64,000 nt of DNA, taken from positions 15,075,962-15,139,961 of the forward strand of contig NC_067208.1 of assembly GCF_026262505.1 (NCBI RefSeq), given 5' to 3'. The notes beneath the pieces are model-generated. The model was given only the letters and a program-made list of their open reading frames with translations, was not told the origin of the DNA and ran no database searches. Made by a program: the position numbers and the translations under genes. Shown here piece after piece: positions 19,544-29,762 of the stretch; position 1 is the stretch's first letter, and the number at the start of each line of letters is the position of its first letter. The DNA comes from Trichomonas vaginalis G3 (lineage: Eukaryota; Parabasalia; Trichomonadida; Trichomonadidae).

Positions 19544-21347
19544 AATTAAAGGTGTCTCAATTAATTTCAGATATATTTAAATTATATTGAGATGCCGGCC
19601 AATTATCAAAATTAAAACCAAGCATAAACAACAATTATATATCCATATTTTGCAATTTATTCGATGACCACGTATAAAATAATTTGAGAGTGTCAGAAAA
19701 AACGTTTCGATTAGGATAAAGAAGGCATCCATTTCGAATTTAGGGAATGACTTTCATACGAAAAAGGTTTTTGACTGTACCCTTAAAATTACCCATTGAA
19801 AATAGATCATATGATAATCATAGTATACATAGCTTGTATATCAACTTATGCTATTCTTATAAAATCTTGTTAATAAATTTTTGATGAAATTATCAAAGAA
19901 ATTCGATAATACATGAGATGAAACTTTTCGATCTTTTTACAACACCTCTTAAATATTTATGATAGTCTTTTCAATTTATCTACTGTGTCAACGATCAAAA
20001 TATCAATTTGTTTATATTACAGCCATTAGTAAAATTATACAATAAAATATTGAATGCATCATAATTGATTTCAATACTAACGTTTCAGTTAAATTTGACA
20101 AAATCATGATATCGTTAATATTATTTAAGATCATTTATAGAGTAATACCCATAATATAAAATTTCTATCAAAAGTTGTCAAAATTAATTCAGATTTGATC
20201 GAATCCAATAATTTTAAAAACTTTTAAAAATGATTCGTCAATATGAGTATTATAAAAATTTCGTTAGATGTGAGGCAAAAACCAACATTTCTTTGAAATT
20301 TTGAAAGGTGACCAAACTATTTTTTGAAAGTCCGCCATAACTTTAATGGTACTATTTCAGCGTGTACAATGAATACAAAAATTCTAAGAGTGCCACATAA
20401 AATAGTACTTTAGACTTGAGTTAATGCTACCAAGCAAATGTTAAAAAGATGACTTTAGTGTTTTGATAATCAAAGATTAAAATCATTATTGTCTAAATCA
20501 ATAATCATAACGACAGAAGTTAATGTTTTTTCATAAGTGCTTTAAATCCACTTTTAAAAGTATACCTCAAAAATCAAAATATCAAAAAAAATTGGCCGAT
20601 AGGTTTGGCTTTAATTTTTGTCTGCTTTTATGATTTGATATGGATGTTATAATTTTAAAAGTTGAGCCAAATTCACCAATTGATTTTTGAGATTTGCAAA
20701 TACTCAATAATTTTCAGCGTGTTATCTTTTATTAAAAGAACTATTTGGTTTCAGTATCATATAAATTGATATTTACTTTCTATTTGAACCTTCATTTAGG
20801 TAATGATTTAATAATACAGATTTCATCTAGTCCTTATAAGAGAATTTTGAATTTGTTATAATAAAAAAACAAACAGATATAGCTTACACTTCTATAATAA
20901 AGATACCTTTTATAGAAATCAGTATGAAATGTGTTTTGGCTTATTGGAAGCATATCAGACATAATCGCCATAATCAAAAAATCTATATACCCAATAAGTA
21001 ATAAATTTGTCGATATAGATTTTCCATAAAATTAGTTTTTAGTCTGATCTTAAAATAAATTTAATTTTTTATAAAAAAAATCACATTTAAAAGTACCTTT
21101 TTAGTAGCTCGAAATCCTGTTGGTGGATTTCGGGCGTACTTCAAAATTAGCTTTTCTTCTACATATGCAAGCTATATTTTAAATATGGAGCAAATCGGAT
21201 CGGCGAAAGGAGTTTAGTTACCTTTAAATTTTGTTGACAGCAATTTAATTTTATACTTGAGAATCAGCATTCTTATAAATATCCTGTAGTTTAGGTGATT
21301 AAAAAGTTTTGAAATCGATTAACACTGTTATTTATAAAACATAAATT
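19544..21347. other. 1.8-kb intergenic region, no gene seen
   Basis: AT-rich sequence with stops in all frames. At 19,774-19,786 there is a solitary ACTGTACCCTTAA that resembles a Kolobok-type terminus next to TTAA, but no matching opposite end was found nearby. Otherwise nothing is recognised. Confidence 0.45.
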
Positions 21348-24300
21348 TTATTCCTCAACACGTTCAAGTTTGAAAGATAATATCTTAAATGTTTCTATTT
21401 CGAAAGAGAAAGAAAGATAAGACTTGCTTTCGTCTACATTAAATTCGTATTTAACTTCTTTTTCAAGCAAATTGCAAGGAACAATCTTCCAATTCTTTCT
21501 GTTCAACAACGGGAATGATAAACTGCACTCTGTCCATCCACCATTCGCTTCGAAGACTCTGACAACAATTCCTTTTTCGTCCTCACTCAATTTAAGGGTA
21601 TCTAAAATGACATTTCCTGTAATATTCACAAATTGTGCCTCCATTGGCAAATCGTCCAAACTCAATGTTGTATTTGGCTGTTCATAGTTAGCTATAACAA
21701 AATCTGTTACAAGATCCAGATTCTGTCTCTGGAACTCAATATTTTCTTCTTTATCATGGAACATCATTCTGTAAGTGAATTCTCTTCTTCCGTAATCTGC
21801 CCACATATCAGTTTGAAGTGGTGCTTTCAACAAACTCATTCTCAAGTCACCTTCGTGGATATCGTTTCCATATTTAGAATCAGATGTTATATAGATTCCT
21901 CCTGTGGAATCTGAATAATCAGCCCATTTTCCATTGACTTCAAACATCGCCATGTCTTGTGGCAAATTTCCATGCGTTGGTCTTTCGTGATGACCGAATT
22001 GTGTGCCGTATTTGGCACTCTTGGATCTGATGTTTGTTTGATATAATATCTTAAGAAGTTTATCGTGTTCATGCCAATCAACAAAAGTGACAAAATCAAT
22101 GACACCTTTTTCTCTGAAATAAATTGTTTGATTGATAATTGTAACCTTGAAAGAGTCATTTTCTTCATCTGGTTTATCTTCACAACTCTCTCCTGAATGT
22201 TCTGTCTCATTCTTCTTATCATTATCTTTATCGTCTTTGTCACTTTTTTCTTTAATTTCTTTATTATTTTCGTCACTTTTTTCTTTAATTTCTTTATTAT
22301 TTTCGTCACTTTTTTCTTTAATTTCTTTATTATTTTTATCTTCATTGTCTTCGATAATTTCAGTAATATTTTTATTAATTTTCTCATCATTAACTTTATT
22401 TTCTGTATTGTTTTCTGTAATAGATTCATTAAGTTCTGTAACATTTTTAGAATCAGTTCCATTAATTTCTGAAACTTTTTCAATTTTAGTTTCGTTTTTA
22501 GCTTCTGTTTTAGATTTTCTCTTTAGATATCTTGTGTTCTTGTATCCATGGCAGTTTTCGTTTTCGATGTTGCATTCAGGTTCATCGCAAATGATGTAAC
22601 TCAGTTGGATTGAGTTGTTTTCAATTGAATAGTTCAAGAATTTCGGAGCTTTCAAAGGCATTTCTTTGTGGAATAACTGTATATCCCACGCTGGCCAATG
22701 AATGGATCTGTCTTCATAAAATTCAAACATATTGGAAGGACCACGTAAAAATGGTCTTTTTGTCTTCAAACTCCTTATCTGTAATATAGAACCATTAATC
22801 TTAGAAAATGTAACATTCAACTCGTCAGTCAAAACAGAAAATGTTTCATTGTCAGTTGAAGAAACTTTTATGTCATTTTTAGGCTCAATGAAAGAGAAAT
22901 TGAATTCATTCTTCTTGTATTCAGAGCTGGATTCAAGAATCTCATACATGTCTACTTTGTAGTCAATATATGGAAATTCTGTAGTTGTAAATGTCCAACC
23001 GCCAGAAGGAACTGTTATTCCATTCAATTTTCTTACAAATGGCAAAGTATTGAACAAAATTTTTGTGTTTTCTTCTGTGGAAACTTTCATCTTTTCTGTC
23101 AATTTTTCTGTCAAATTCTTTTGTAATTTGTTTAATTTTCTTAGTGTGTTTTGGCCTTTCATAACAATATCATTATTTGCCTCATTGATGCATGTTCCTG
23201 GCAAACTGTCATGGAATTGTAACATCATTGTTTCTTCCCATAATTCTTCTATCGCTTCTTTATAAAAAGTGACATTATTTTGCCAGAAAAGTGACTTATA
23301 AATTGATAACAACCATTCAACATTATGTAAAGTTTGTTCTAACATTTTGTTCTGTTTCTTGACAAGTTCTTGTGTTGTTGCTGTTCCTCTATGATATTCT
23401 AGATATAATTCCCCATCCCAAAGTGGTAATTTTTCTTGGTATTTTTTGATCTTCTCAAAAATTTCTGAGAGTTTATTGAATTTTAAGTGAGGAACTCCTT
23501 CAATTTTCGGAAGTTTGTTTAGGACTTCCATGTTGTAAAGCATCTCTTCAGTGAGTCCTCCACCGCCATCACCATTTCCAGCAGTATGCAATGCAACACC
23601 ATTGATGAATTTTTCGTTGTAACAAGAGTATGTTCCAACAATTTCCCTCATGTTACATAATCCGGTGTAAGTGAATGCTTGGTACGACCAGCTGCTTGGA
23701 GTTGTGATGAAATGGGAGTAAATTTGGGAGCCATCGATTCCTTTCCATATGAATGTATGGTGTGGGAAGCTGTTGTACTCATTCCATGAAATTTTTGAAG
23801 TTACGAAATTTTCAATTCCGGCGTTCTTCAAAATTTGAGGAATTGACGGTGAAAAACCGAAACAATCAGGTAGGAAAAGTGTTGATTGCTTGAATCCAAG
23901 CTTTCCTTCGAAGTATTTGACGCCATATAAAACTTGTCTTACCAAAGCTTCTCCGCTTGGTAAATTCGTGTCCATTTCTACAAATGTTAGACCATCTACT
24001 TCTATTCTATCCTTCTTTGCGTATTCCATCAACTTCTCAAATAAAATTGGATCATCTTTTTCGAGCCATTTATAATGTAATGGCGATGTAGCGAGGAATC
24101 TCCACTTGGGTATCTCGTCTGTTGGTGGATTTTCGAATAAATGGATCATTGATGACACTGTATTTCGGAATTTGTAATGAGAAATGTTAAATGGCCATTC
24201 CCAGACTGAATCAAGGTGTGAGTAGCCAATAACATTAATAAATGGATCGTCTTCTGTATGCTGAGGCAATGTTTTAAGTAATTTCATGAGTTTATCTAAA

Positions 24301-25049
24301 GCATTTGGAAGAGAACCGAAGAAATTGCTCAAATCACGATCATGATATCGTACAATTGGTAATACAATCGGCCATGTTATTTCTCTGATGTCTATCATTG
24401 GCAAAACTTCATTTAAGATATCTATTATTTGGTCGCGCTGTGTATTGTTTTCTGGTATGTCTTTCAATAACTTTTCTGTAACCTTTAGATAATAGTATAG
24501 TTTTTCGGCCCATCTGTTTGAAATTGTAATTCCAAATTTATTTAAAACGTGACTTGAACTGCATCTGCCTGTATAAAGACGAATTTCAACTAACCCTCCT
24601 TCTGTAATAATATGAGAATTATGAAATTCATCAATTGCGCCTACATGTTTTCCATTTAACCAAATTTGTCCTTCTGGTCCGGCAGGGAATTCATCATCCC
24701 AGCGACGGACATTGTAATGTGCAGCCACATCAAATGTAAGACGTAAAATATCTCTATGTGGTGAATATTCTTTTGGAATTTTAACATTTCCTTTAAATGC
24801 GAACCAATTCTTTTTAGTTTCATTAAATTTGAAATCTTCCGAAGCTTTCATTGGTATCCAAGTGTAATTCAATTGCGATGGCGGAATAAAGTCGGCAGTT
24901 GCATTGGGCGTAAAATATGAATCTTCAGCAAAAATGAAATTCACGTCTTTGGCAGCTGCTATCAAGTGTATGTACTTTGAAACCTTCTTGAGTTGGAATT
25001 TCTTATCATATACTTTCTTGATTGACAGCAAAAAGAGAGAATTTAGCAT
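21348..25049 (-). CDS. GH38 alpha-mannosidase (1,233 residues)
   Basis: An intact frame from ATG 25,049. The GH38 catalytic domain shows GYSHLDSVWEWP (zinc-binding His and Asp, residues about 274-276), EMDTNLPSGEALVRQ, the nucleophile motif LPDCFGF (Asp near residue 395), TSKISWNEYNSFPHHTF and QFHDSLPG. The arrangement resembles class II (Ams1/MAN2C1-like) alpha-mannosidases, which trim alpha-linked mannose during glycan turnover. The first residues are hydrophobic, but a cleavable signal peptide is not certain. Between residues about 845 and 955 there is a very charged Lys/Asp/Asn/Glu insertion including three 11-residue repeats, unusual for the family and probably a flexible loop in the beta-sandwich part. 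The start codon lies 42 bp downstream of a tRNA gene on the same strand. Length is in the upper range for the family because of the insertion. Confidence 0.9.
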   Translation of the reverse strand: MLNSLFLLSIKKVYDKKFQLKKVSKYIHLIAAAKDVNFIFAEDSYFTPNATADFIPPSQLNYTWIPMKASEDFKFNETKKNWFAFKGNVKIPKEYSPHRDILRLTFDVAAHYNVRRWDDEFPAGPEGQIWLNGKHVGAIDEFHNSHIITEGGLVEIRLYTGRCSSSHVLNKFGITISNRWAEKLYYYLKVTEKLLKDIPENNTQRDQIIDILNEVLPMIDIREITWPIVLPIVRYHDRDLSNFFGSLPNALDKLMKLLKTLPQHTEDDPFINVIGYSHLDSVWEWPFNISHYKFRNTVSSMIHLFENPPTDEIPKWRFLATSPLHYKWLEKDDPILFEKLMEYAKKDRIEVDGLTFVEMDTNLPSGEALVRQVLYGVKYFEGKLGFKQSTLFLPDCFGFSPSIPQILKNAGIENFVTSKISWNEYNSFPHHTFIWKGIDGSQIYSHFITTPSSWSYQAFTYTGLCNMREIVGTYSCYNEKFINGVALHTAGNGDGGGGLTEEMLYNMEVLNKLPKIEGVPHLKFNKLSEIFEKIKKYQEKLPLWDGELYLEYHRGTATTQELVKKQNKMLEQTLHNVEWLLSIYKSLFWQNNVTFYKEAIEELWEETMMLQFHDSLPGTCINEANNDIVMKGQNTLRKLNKLQKNLTEKLTEKMKVSTEENTKILFNTLPFVRKLNGITVPSGGWTFTTTEFPYIDYKVDMYEILESSSEYKKNEFNFSFIEPKNDIKVSSTDNETFSVLTDELNVTFSKINGSILQIRSLKTKRPFLRGPSNMFEFYEDRSIHWPAWDIQLFHKEMPLKAPKFLNYSIENNSIQLSYIICDEPECNIENENCHGYKNTRYLKRKSKTEAKNETKIEKVSEINGTDSKNVTELNESITENNTENKVNDEKINKNITEIIEDNEDKNNKEIKEKSDENNKEIKEKSDENNKEIKEKSDKDDKDNDKKNETEHSGESCEDKPDEENDSFKVTIINQTIYFREKGVIDFVTFVDWHEHDKLLKILYQTNIRSKSAKYGTQFGHHERPTHGNLPQDMAMFEVNGKWADYSDSTGGIYITSDSKYGNDIHEGDLRMSLLKAPLQTDMWADYGRREFTYRMMFHDKEENIEFQRQNLDLVTDFVIANYEQPNTTLSLDDLPMEAQFVNITGNVILDTLKLSEDEKGIVVRVFEANGGWTECSLSFPLLNRKNWKIVPCNLLEKEVKYEFNVDESKSYLSFSFEIETFKILSFKLERVEE
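22241..22339. repeat. 33-bp tandem repeat, three copies, inside the mannosidase gene
   Basis: Three consecutive near-perfect 33-bp units encode the repeated 11-residue motif NNKEIKEKSDE on the minus strand. The unit length is a multiple of three, so copy-number change leaves the reading frame intact. Confidence 0.8.
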
Positions 25050-25084
25050 TTTTAGACTTTTGAATGGAAAAATTTCTAAAAATT

Positions 25085-25090
25085 AAAAAA
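25085..25090 (-). terminator. RNA polymerase III terminator of the tRNA gene
   Basis: On the minus strand, a run of six T begins right after the discriminator base of the tRNA, the normal Pol III stop signal. It lies only 36 bases before the mannosidase start codon. Confidence 0.8.
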
Positions 25091-25163
25091 TGGTTCCGCT
25101 GGGGCTCGAACCCAAGACCTTAGCGTTATCAGCACTACGCTCTACCTACTGAGCTACGAAACC
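25091..25163 (-). tRNA. tRNA-Ile (anticodon GAT)
   Basis: A 73-base cloverleaf folds on the minus strand: a 7-bp acceptor stem (GGTTTCG with CGGAACC, one G-T pair), a 4-bp D stem GCTC/GAGC with loop AGTAGGTA, an anticodon stem TAGTG/CGCTA with loop CTGATAA, a 5-base variable loop and a T arm with loop TTCGAGC. The discriminator base is A. A-box and B-box promoter sequences are intact, and there is no intron or encoded CCA. The anticodon GAT reads Ile codons. Most eukaryotic nuclear genomes use AAT (inosine) for this job, so G34 is notable. Confidence 0.95.
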
Positions 25164-25492
25164 TTCACATTTTAAAAAATTTTTAATTGATAAACATTAA
25201 TTGATAAGTAGAACTAATTAGAATATTTCAAGGAACATACTCTTGAATAATCTTGATGGTAAACATCATGTTTTTAAATTAATTTATTATACATTATTTC
25301 ATATCATATATCGAAACGTCTCTTCATCCATAGCAATCCTCAATTCAATCAATATTATTGACACATAAAATAATTACATTATTTTCTACAATCAATTATT
25401 CAGAAAAATATATTTTTACAATTAATTCATAAATCTAATATATGGACGCTATTTAACAGAATTTCAAGATCTAATATTCAATAAGAAGAATC
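25164..25492. other. Intergenic region, no gene seen
   Basis: AT-rich spacer between the tRNA gene and the 3' end of the WH2 protein gene. No further feature is recognised. Confidence 0.5.
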
Positions 25493-26119
25493 TTAGAATT
25501 CTTCATCACTTGAAGATTCAACTTCATCATCTTCATCGGATGAGACCTCAAGGTGAGGACGTATTTGTTGTAATTTAAACTTGATAAGATCTAAGACATC
25601 ATCTTCATCCTTCTTGACCTCTGGTATTTCTTGAGAATGAACCTTTCTGAGAGAGGATTTTCCCTTTGTAATTTCACCAAGAGAAATTGCGGCCATCTGA
25701 TTTACAGCTCCCTTTGGTATGATAGTCTTTGAAGGAGCAATCTTTCTCACCTTTGGAGCCAATGAAACTGGTGGTGGTGGTGGGGGCGGGGGAGGTGGTA
25801 ATTTGGATACTGGAGGAGGTGGAGCCATGAGTGAATGCTCCTTTGCCCTCAATTCTTGAAGGTGTTTCTGAAGATCTTCCTTGATCTTTGTTTCACTTTG
25901 CTTCTGCTTTTCGAAGATTCTTTCGATTGAAGCAGACCTTCTTTGACTGCTCATTGTAGAAGATTTTCTTGTTCTGCTGACTTTAGGTGTCTTTGTCTTT
26001 GATGCACCAGACATTTCAACACTCATGATTGAGTTAGCTACATCAAGGTTTTCACCCTCCTTAACGAACTTCAGAGGGACTGCTTTTAGAGGCTTTGTCT
26101 GCTTAGAGCGAGAGAACAT
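25493..26119 (-). CDS. Proline-rich WH2-type actin-nucleation-promoting-like protein (208 residues)
   Basis: An intact frame from ATG 26,119. The order is: a basic Ser/Thr-rich N-terminus, a short charged helix (residues about 65-95), polyproline tracts (residues about 98-118), then LGEITKGKSSLRKV, which fits the WH2 actin-monomer-binding pattern (Leu-x-x-Ile-x-x-Gly-x-x-Leu-Arg-Lys-Val). After that come an amphipathic stretch DLIKFKLQQIRPHLE and a very acidic end DEDDEVESSSDEEF. This polyPro-WH2-central-acidic order is that of WASP/WAVE/WASH proteins, which activate the Arp2/3 complex. The final Trp usual in acidic regions is missing; the protein ends in Phe. No N-terminal regulatory domain of known type is seen. 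Formin or generic proline-rich proteins are less likely alternatives. Confidence 0.65.
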   Translation of the reverse strand: MFSRSKQTKPLKAVPLKFVKEGENLDVANSIMSVEMSGASKTKTPKVSRTRKSSTMSSQRRSASIERIFEKQKQSETKIKEDLQKHLQELRAKEHSLMAPPPPVSKLPPPPPPPPPPVSLAPKVRKIAPSKTIIPKGAVNQMAAISLGEITKGKSSLRKVHSQEIPEVKKDEDDVLDLIKFKLQQIRPHLEVSSDEDDEVESSSDEEF

Positions 26120-26127
26120 TATTAAAT

Positions 26128-26132
26128 TATGA
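26128..26132 (-). promoter_or_regulatory. TCA-type initiator of the WH2 protein gene
   Basis: On the minus strand this reads TCATA, matching the trichomonad initiator, ending 8 bases before the ATG at 26,119. Confidence 0.5.
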
Positions 26133-26253
26133 TTCTTAACGTCTGGGTTCTCAATTATTTTTAAATATCTGTACGTTTATATCGTTCGAAATCAGAATTT
26201 CAATGGCATGTAAAATCTGCTATGGTCGGATAGAATGTTTAAATTTTATTTAA

Positions 26254-27303
26254 GGGTTTCGTTTTGCGAAAAAAACGTACAATACGCAATTTCGCTAAAA
26301 AAACATTTAGCTAGCAATTTCGACATTTGACTCCACTCAAGACGTCACTTTTTTAATTTTGCGGTATCATATTTTTGGAAAATCTTTATGAATATTATAT
26401 AAAAAGTCTCTTTAATATCTATATTTCATATTTTTATCGATTTTTAAAGTTTTCGCGAAAAGTATTCAATTATTTTTGCTATTTGGTCGGGTAAATGTCA
26501 GATTTGCGACATTTTATGATATGATATTCAGATTCTACGTTGATAATAATGCTTATAGAACCCTCTTGCTATTGTGTCAAAATTGCGAAACCGATAGCAA
26601 AAATATCTCGCAATATCAAAATTGAGATATTGAGTGAATTATGCATTATAGAGATTAAAAATCTGATTTGTGAAAACATCTCATCAGTTTCTAGCTAATT
26701 CAAAAATCTTTACTATCTTATTCGATTAAAATGAAAAGGGAATAGTTTCATTATGCTTTAAATGACAGCCTTATAATATAATCATAGTTTTCGCTCAATA
26801 TGCAGCATTTTTTTTTCGAAATCTATGGTCAATATCCTAAATACTGATTGCTTTGCATTCATATCTCTTACATTTTCTATACCCACATCACTATTCATTA
26901 CTATTCCTATCTTTTTCATTTTTGTTTGTTTCTCATAATTTCTCAAAAAACATGATAACTTGATATTTGTAAATATCATACTTTATAACGTAAATAAGAA
27001 CTTGACCTATTAAGAAAAGCAGTAATGAAAAGAAAATCTGAAATTCATAAAAATTACAAGTTTCTGATGACAATTAGCTTAATTAAACCAGGTACAAGAT
27101 TATATAATTGTATTTTCTATCCAATTATCCATATAATATCTTATCCAGAAAAAATAACTTGATCAATACCAAATGATTTTTTAACTAGTAAATAAAGTAT
27201 TTTCTTTACACACACATTGTATATCATAGTTTTTTTTTTGGTTTCGCAAAACATCCAAAAACAAATATGCTATAAAAGTGACAATTTTAGCAAAACGAAA
27301 CCC
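26254..27303. mobile_element. 1,050-bp MITE with GGG termini and TTAA-like flanks
   Basis: The ends are inverted copies starting GGGTTTCGTTTTGC. The left end is preceded by TTAA (26,250-26,253) and the right end followed by TTAT, which could be a mutated TTAA. There is no credible coding frame inside. The GGG start next to TTAA resembles the ends of the Kolobok-type element at 55,580, although the rest of the terminal sequence differs, so it is probably a non-autonomous relative of that superfamily. Confidence 0.6.
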
Positions 27304-27307
27304 TTAT

Positions 27308-27982
27308 TTTATTTGTCTCTTTAGAAGACATCTTTTTTATGATCATAAAACTATGAAATTTCCATTGGTTTTATAAATTTCGTCATACGAATCTCAAAGA
27401 CTCATAAATGGATAACAATGGCAATGACTATGGTAAAAAACTCTTAAATGTTCGCAAGAACAATAAAATATTTTGACCGATTTATTATCTAAGTTGTTAA
27501 CGCATTAGATTTAGATATACATTAACACATATATAAGAAATGTTCAAGTTAATTATATCATATATGGTTTTTTTGTATTACTGTATTTCCAATGTTCATT
27601 ATCTTAGTGTGAATATCAATCATGCGACATATACATTGAAAGTAATTAGCAATAATTGCGGATTTATCCTTATGTTTAATATAAAAATCAATATTGCCTT
27701 AATTAGATAGATATTTTTGGACTGATCCATATACCTTGTAATAAATTGAGTTTTTTCATTAAGAATAAGCAATAATTAATGTTAAAATATGCAAGTGAAT
27801 ACATTCGCATGAAAATATCACAAAACTTCGCTCGCAGATAAAACCTTAGCATGAAAGATATTACGTAACTCGTCATCCCTTTAATTTAATGGTAAATTGT
27901 ATTATTCAGAAGTTCATTGAGCATAAATGGGATTTTACATTGTGATCGAAAAAATCGACACTTTTACTAACGAATTCAAAAA
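27308..27982. other. Intergenic region, no gene seen
   Basis: AT-rich upstream region of the coiled-coil gene. A TTCAAA element directly precedes the start codon at 27,983. Nothing else is recognised. Confidence 0.45.
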
Positions 27983-29182
27983 ATGAGTGAAGGAGAATTC
28001 AAACTTTATTCGCCTATAGGAGATTCGGATTTCTCTCCACGTGTGAATATTGATGATTCTTTTGACATTGTTTATCAAAGCCCTCGCTCAAATACGAATG
28101 CAGAGATTTATTTCGGTTCAAAACGTAATAGACAAGTGCATCCCGTCCAAACTCCTCAACCATCACCAACAACAGGAAACTTTAGCCCTAAATCTCCACG
28201 AAGAACCAAAAGATTAAGTAATACTTTGCCAGATATAAGTGAAAGACAAGAAGATCCAGAAATTGACTTCTTTATTCACGATAACTCCGATTTAGCATCA
28301 ACTGTTGCAACTCAAATACTTCTTGGAACACCTGTTTCTACTCGAAATCCCGAAATTTTACAATTAAGTCTTGCATCTTTGGAACAAAAACGAAATGCAT
28401 TTTACAAAAATAAAGAATTTCATCAAGCAGAACTAGTCGAACAAGCAATTTCTCGAGCCAAAGACTTACTCTTAGAATCAATGAAAGATCTGATTCAAAA
28501 TCACGAAATGAGTTGTGTAGAATTGAGAGCTCAGCATATTGCGACAGATACTACTATTTTTGATCATTCTAAAGAATATGAAAAAGATAAACTAGAAGAT
28601 AGAGTAGAAAAAGCAATAGAGAACATGAAAAAGCGTCATGAACAAGAATTAAAGCAACATACTGAAATGTGGAACTCTGATGTAAAATTACGCGAATTTA
28701 ATAAAATTTCTCCAAAATTAAGAGGAATGCGTGATCAGCAAATAAGATATATTCGTGCAAAGAAATTTGATGATGCTGACCAGATGGGAAAAGAAGCAGA
28801 TAAACTTTATCAACGAGAATTATCACAATCGAAATCTCGTCATTACAAAGCATATATGGAATCAAGAGAAAGACTTCTACAACGACAAAAACAAGAAATT
28901 GAAACATTAATTAGTGCTACAAAAGACAGAAGATACGTTTTCCAAAAAACAGTCGAAAAGAACCGTGATTTGTTCCATAATCGCGAGAAAGTACTTCAAA
29001 TATATAGAAGCCTTGCTTCAGATCGAGAAAAGCTCTGGAATCAAAGAAAATCATATCAATTGGATTTCTTAAAGGCAACACAAGCAGGAGCAAGAGCTCA
29101 TATAGATGGAAATGTTAACAATCCTATGAAGCTTTCTTTGCCTGCTCTTCCAGAAGCAGCAAAAAGAAGTCCGAGAAGATAA
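27983..29182 (+). CDS. Coiled-coil protein of unknown function (399 residues)
   Basis: An intact frame. Residues 1-100 are a disordered Ser/Pro-rich region with several SP or SPR motifs, possible proline-directed kinase sites. Residues about 125-165 contain a helical stretch in which the pattern LEQKRNAFYKNKEFHQAELVEQ is followed later (residues about 243-275) by a similar one, RDQQIRYIRAKKFDDADQM. In both, a basic Tyr/Phe-x-Lys segment is followed by an acidic helix, suggesting a duplicated helical-hairpin module. The rest, to residue about 370, is Lys/Glu/Gln-rich coiled coil, followed by a short proline-rich basic tail ending SPRR. No catalytic motif is seen. Such proteins are common in trichomonads and may be cytoskeletal; the function is not known. 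Confidence 0.75.
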   Translation: MSEGEFKLYSPIGDSDFSPRVNIDDSFDIVYQSPRSNTNAEIYFGSKRNRQVHPVQTPQPSPTTGNFSPKSPRRTKRLSNTLPDISERQEDPEIDFFIHDNSDLASTVATQILLGTPVSTRNPEILQLSLASLEQKRNAFYKNKEFHQAELVEQAISRAKDLLLESMKDLIQNHEMSCVELRAQHIATDTTIFDHSKEYEKDKLEDRVEKAIENMKKRHEQELKQHTEMWNSDVKLREFNKISPKLRGMRDQQIRYIRAKKFDDADQMGKEADKLYQRELSQSKSRHYKAYMESRERLLQRQKQEIETLISATKDRRYVFQKTVEKNRDLFHNREKVLQIYRSLASDREKLWNQRKSYQLDFLKATQAGARAHIDGNVNNPMKLSLPALPEAAKRSPRR

Positions 29183-29753
29183 ATTTATTTTCAATCGACA
29201 GCATGAATAATTGAGTAGGAGTTTGGATTGGGGAGATCAACTCCTAGTTATTTACAACAATCCCTAATGTTTGTATTAAAGGATTTTTTTGATAATTTTC
29301 ATAACAGGTTTTTTACCATCTACATTTTATTTTCATATGTCTTTCCCAATTTTATAATTATTTCATACTAAAGTTTTGCTGAAGACAGATAATAATTTAC
29401 AGTCAATTATTGTTATGGTATTACAAAATAACGGAGTAAAAATGACTGAATTCAGTTCCATGTGATCTCAAATACATCATATCACAAAACAATGGACTTG
29501 CAGCAATAAAACATATCAATATCACTTAGATTTCGGTTCTTTTTGTTAAATATGGATTACATGATGTTATGCTATATAAATCATCATAAACGATTTATCC
29601 CATATCAATTGTGATTCGGTGAAAATTGTTTCTTTGGATTTTAATTTTAATTCATACCATAGATAATTTTCTATTTAATTCCTCAATTGACAAAACTGAC
29701 ATTTAATCAATTATTTCTGAACGTTATTTTATGTCATATTGTCAAAATAAGTC
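29183..29753. other. Intergenic region, no gene seen
   Basis: AT-rich spacer between the coiled-coil gene and the foldback element. No feature is recognised. Confidence 0.45.
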
Positions 29754-29762
29754 ATTTATACT

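Noticed and set aside
19774..19786. Solitary Kolobok-like end (ACTGTACCC followed by TTAA); similar GGGTACAGT at about 61,453
   Set aside because: No matching opposite terminus was found near either site, so no element can be defined.
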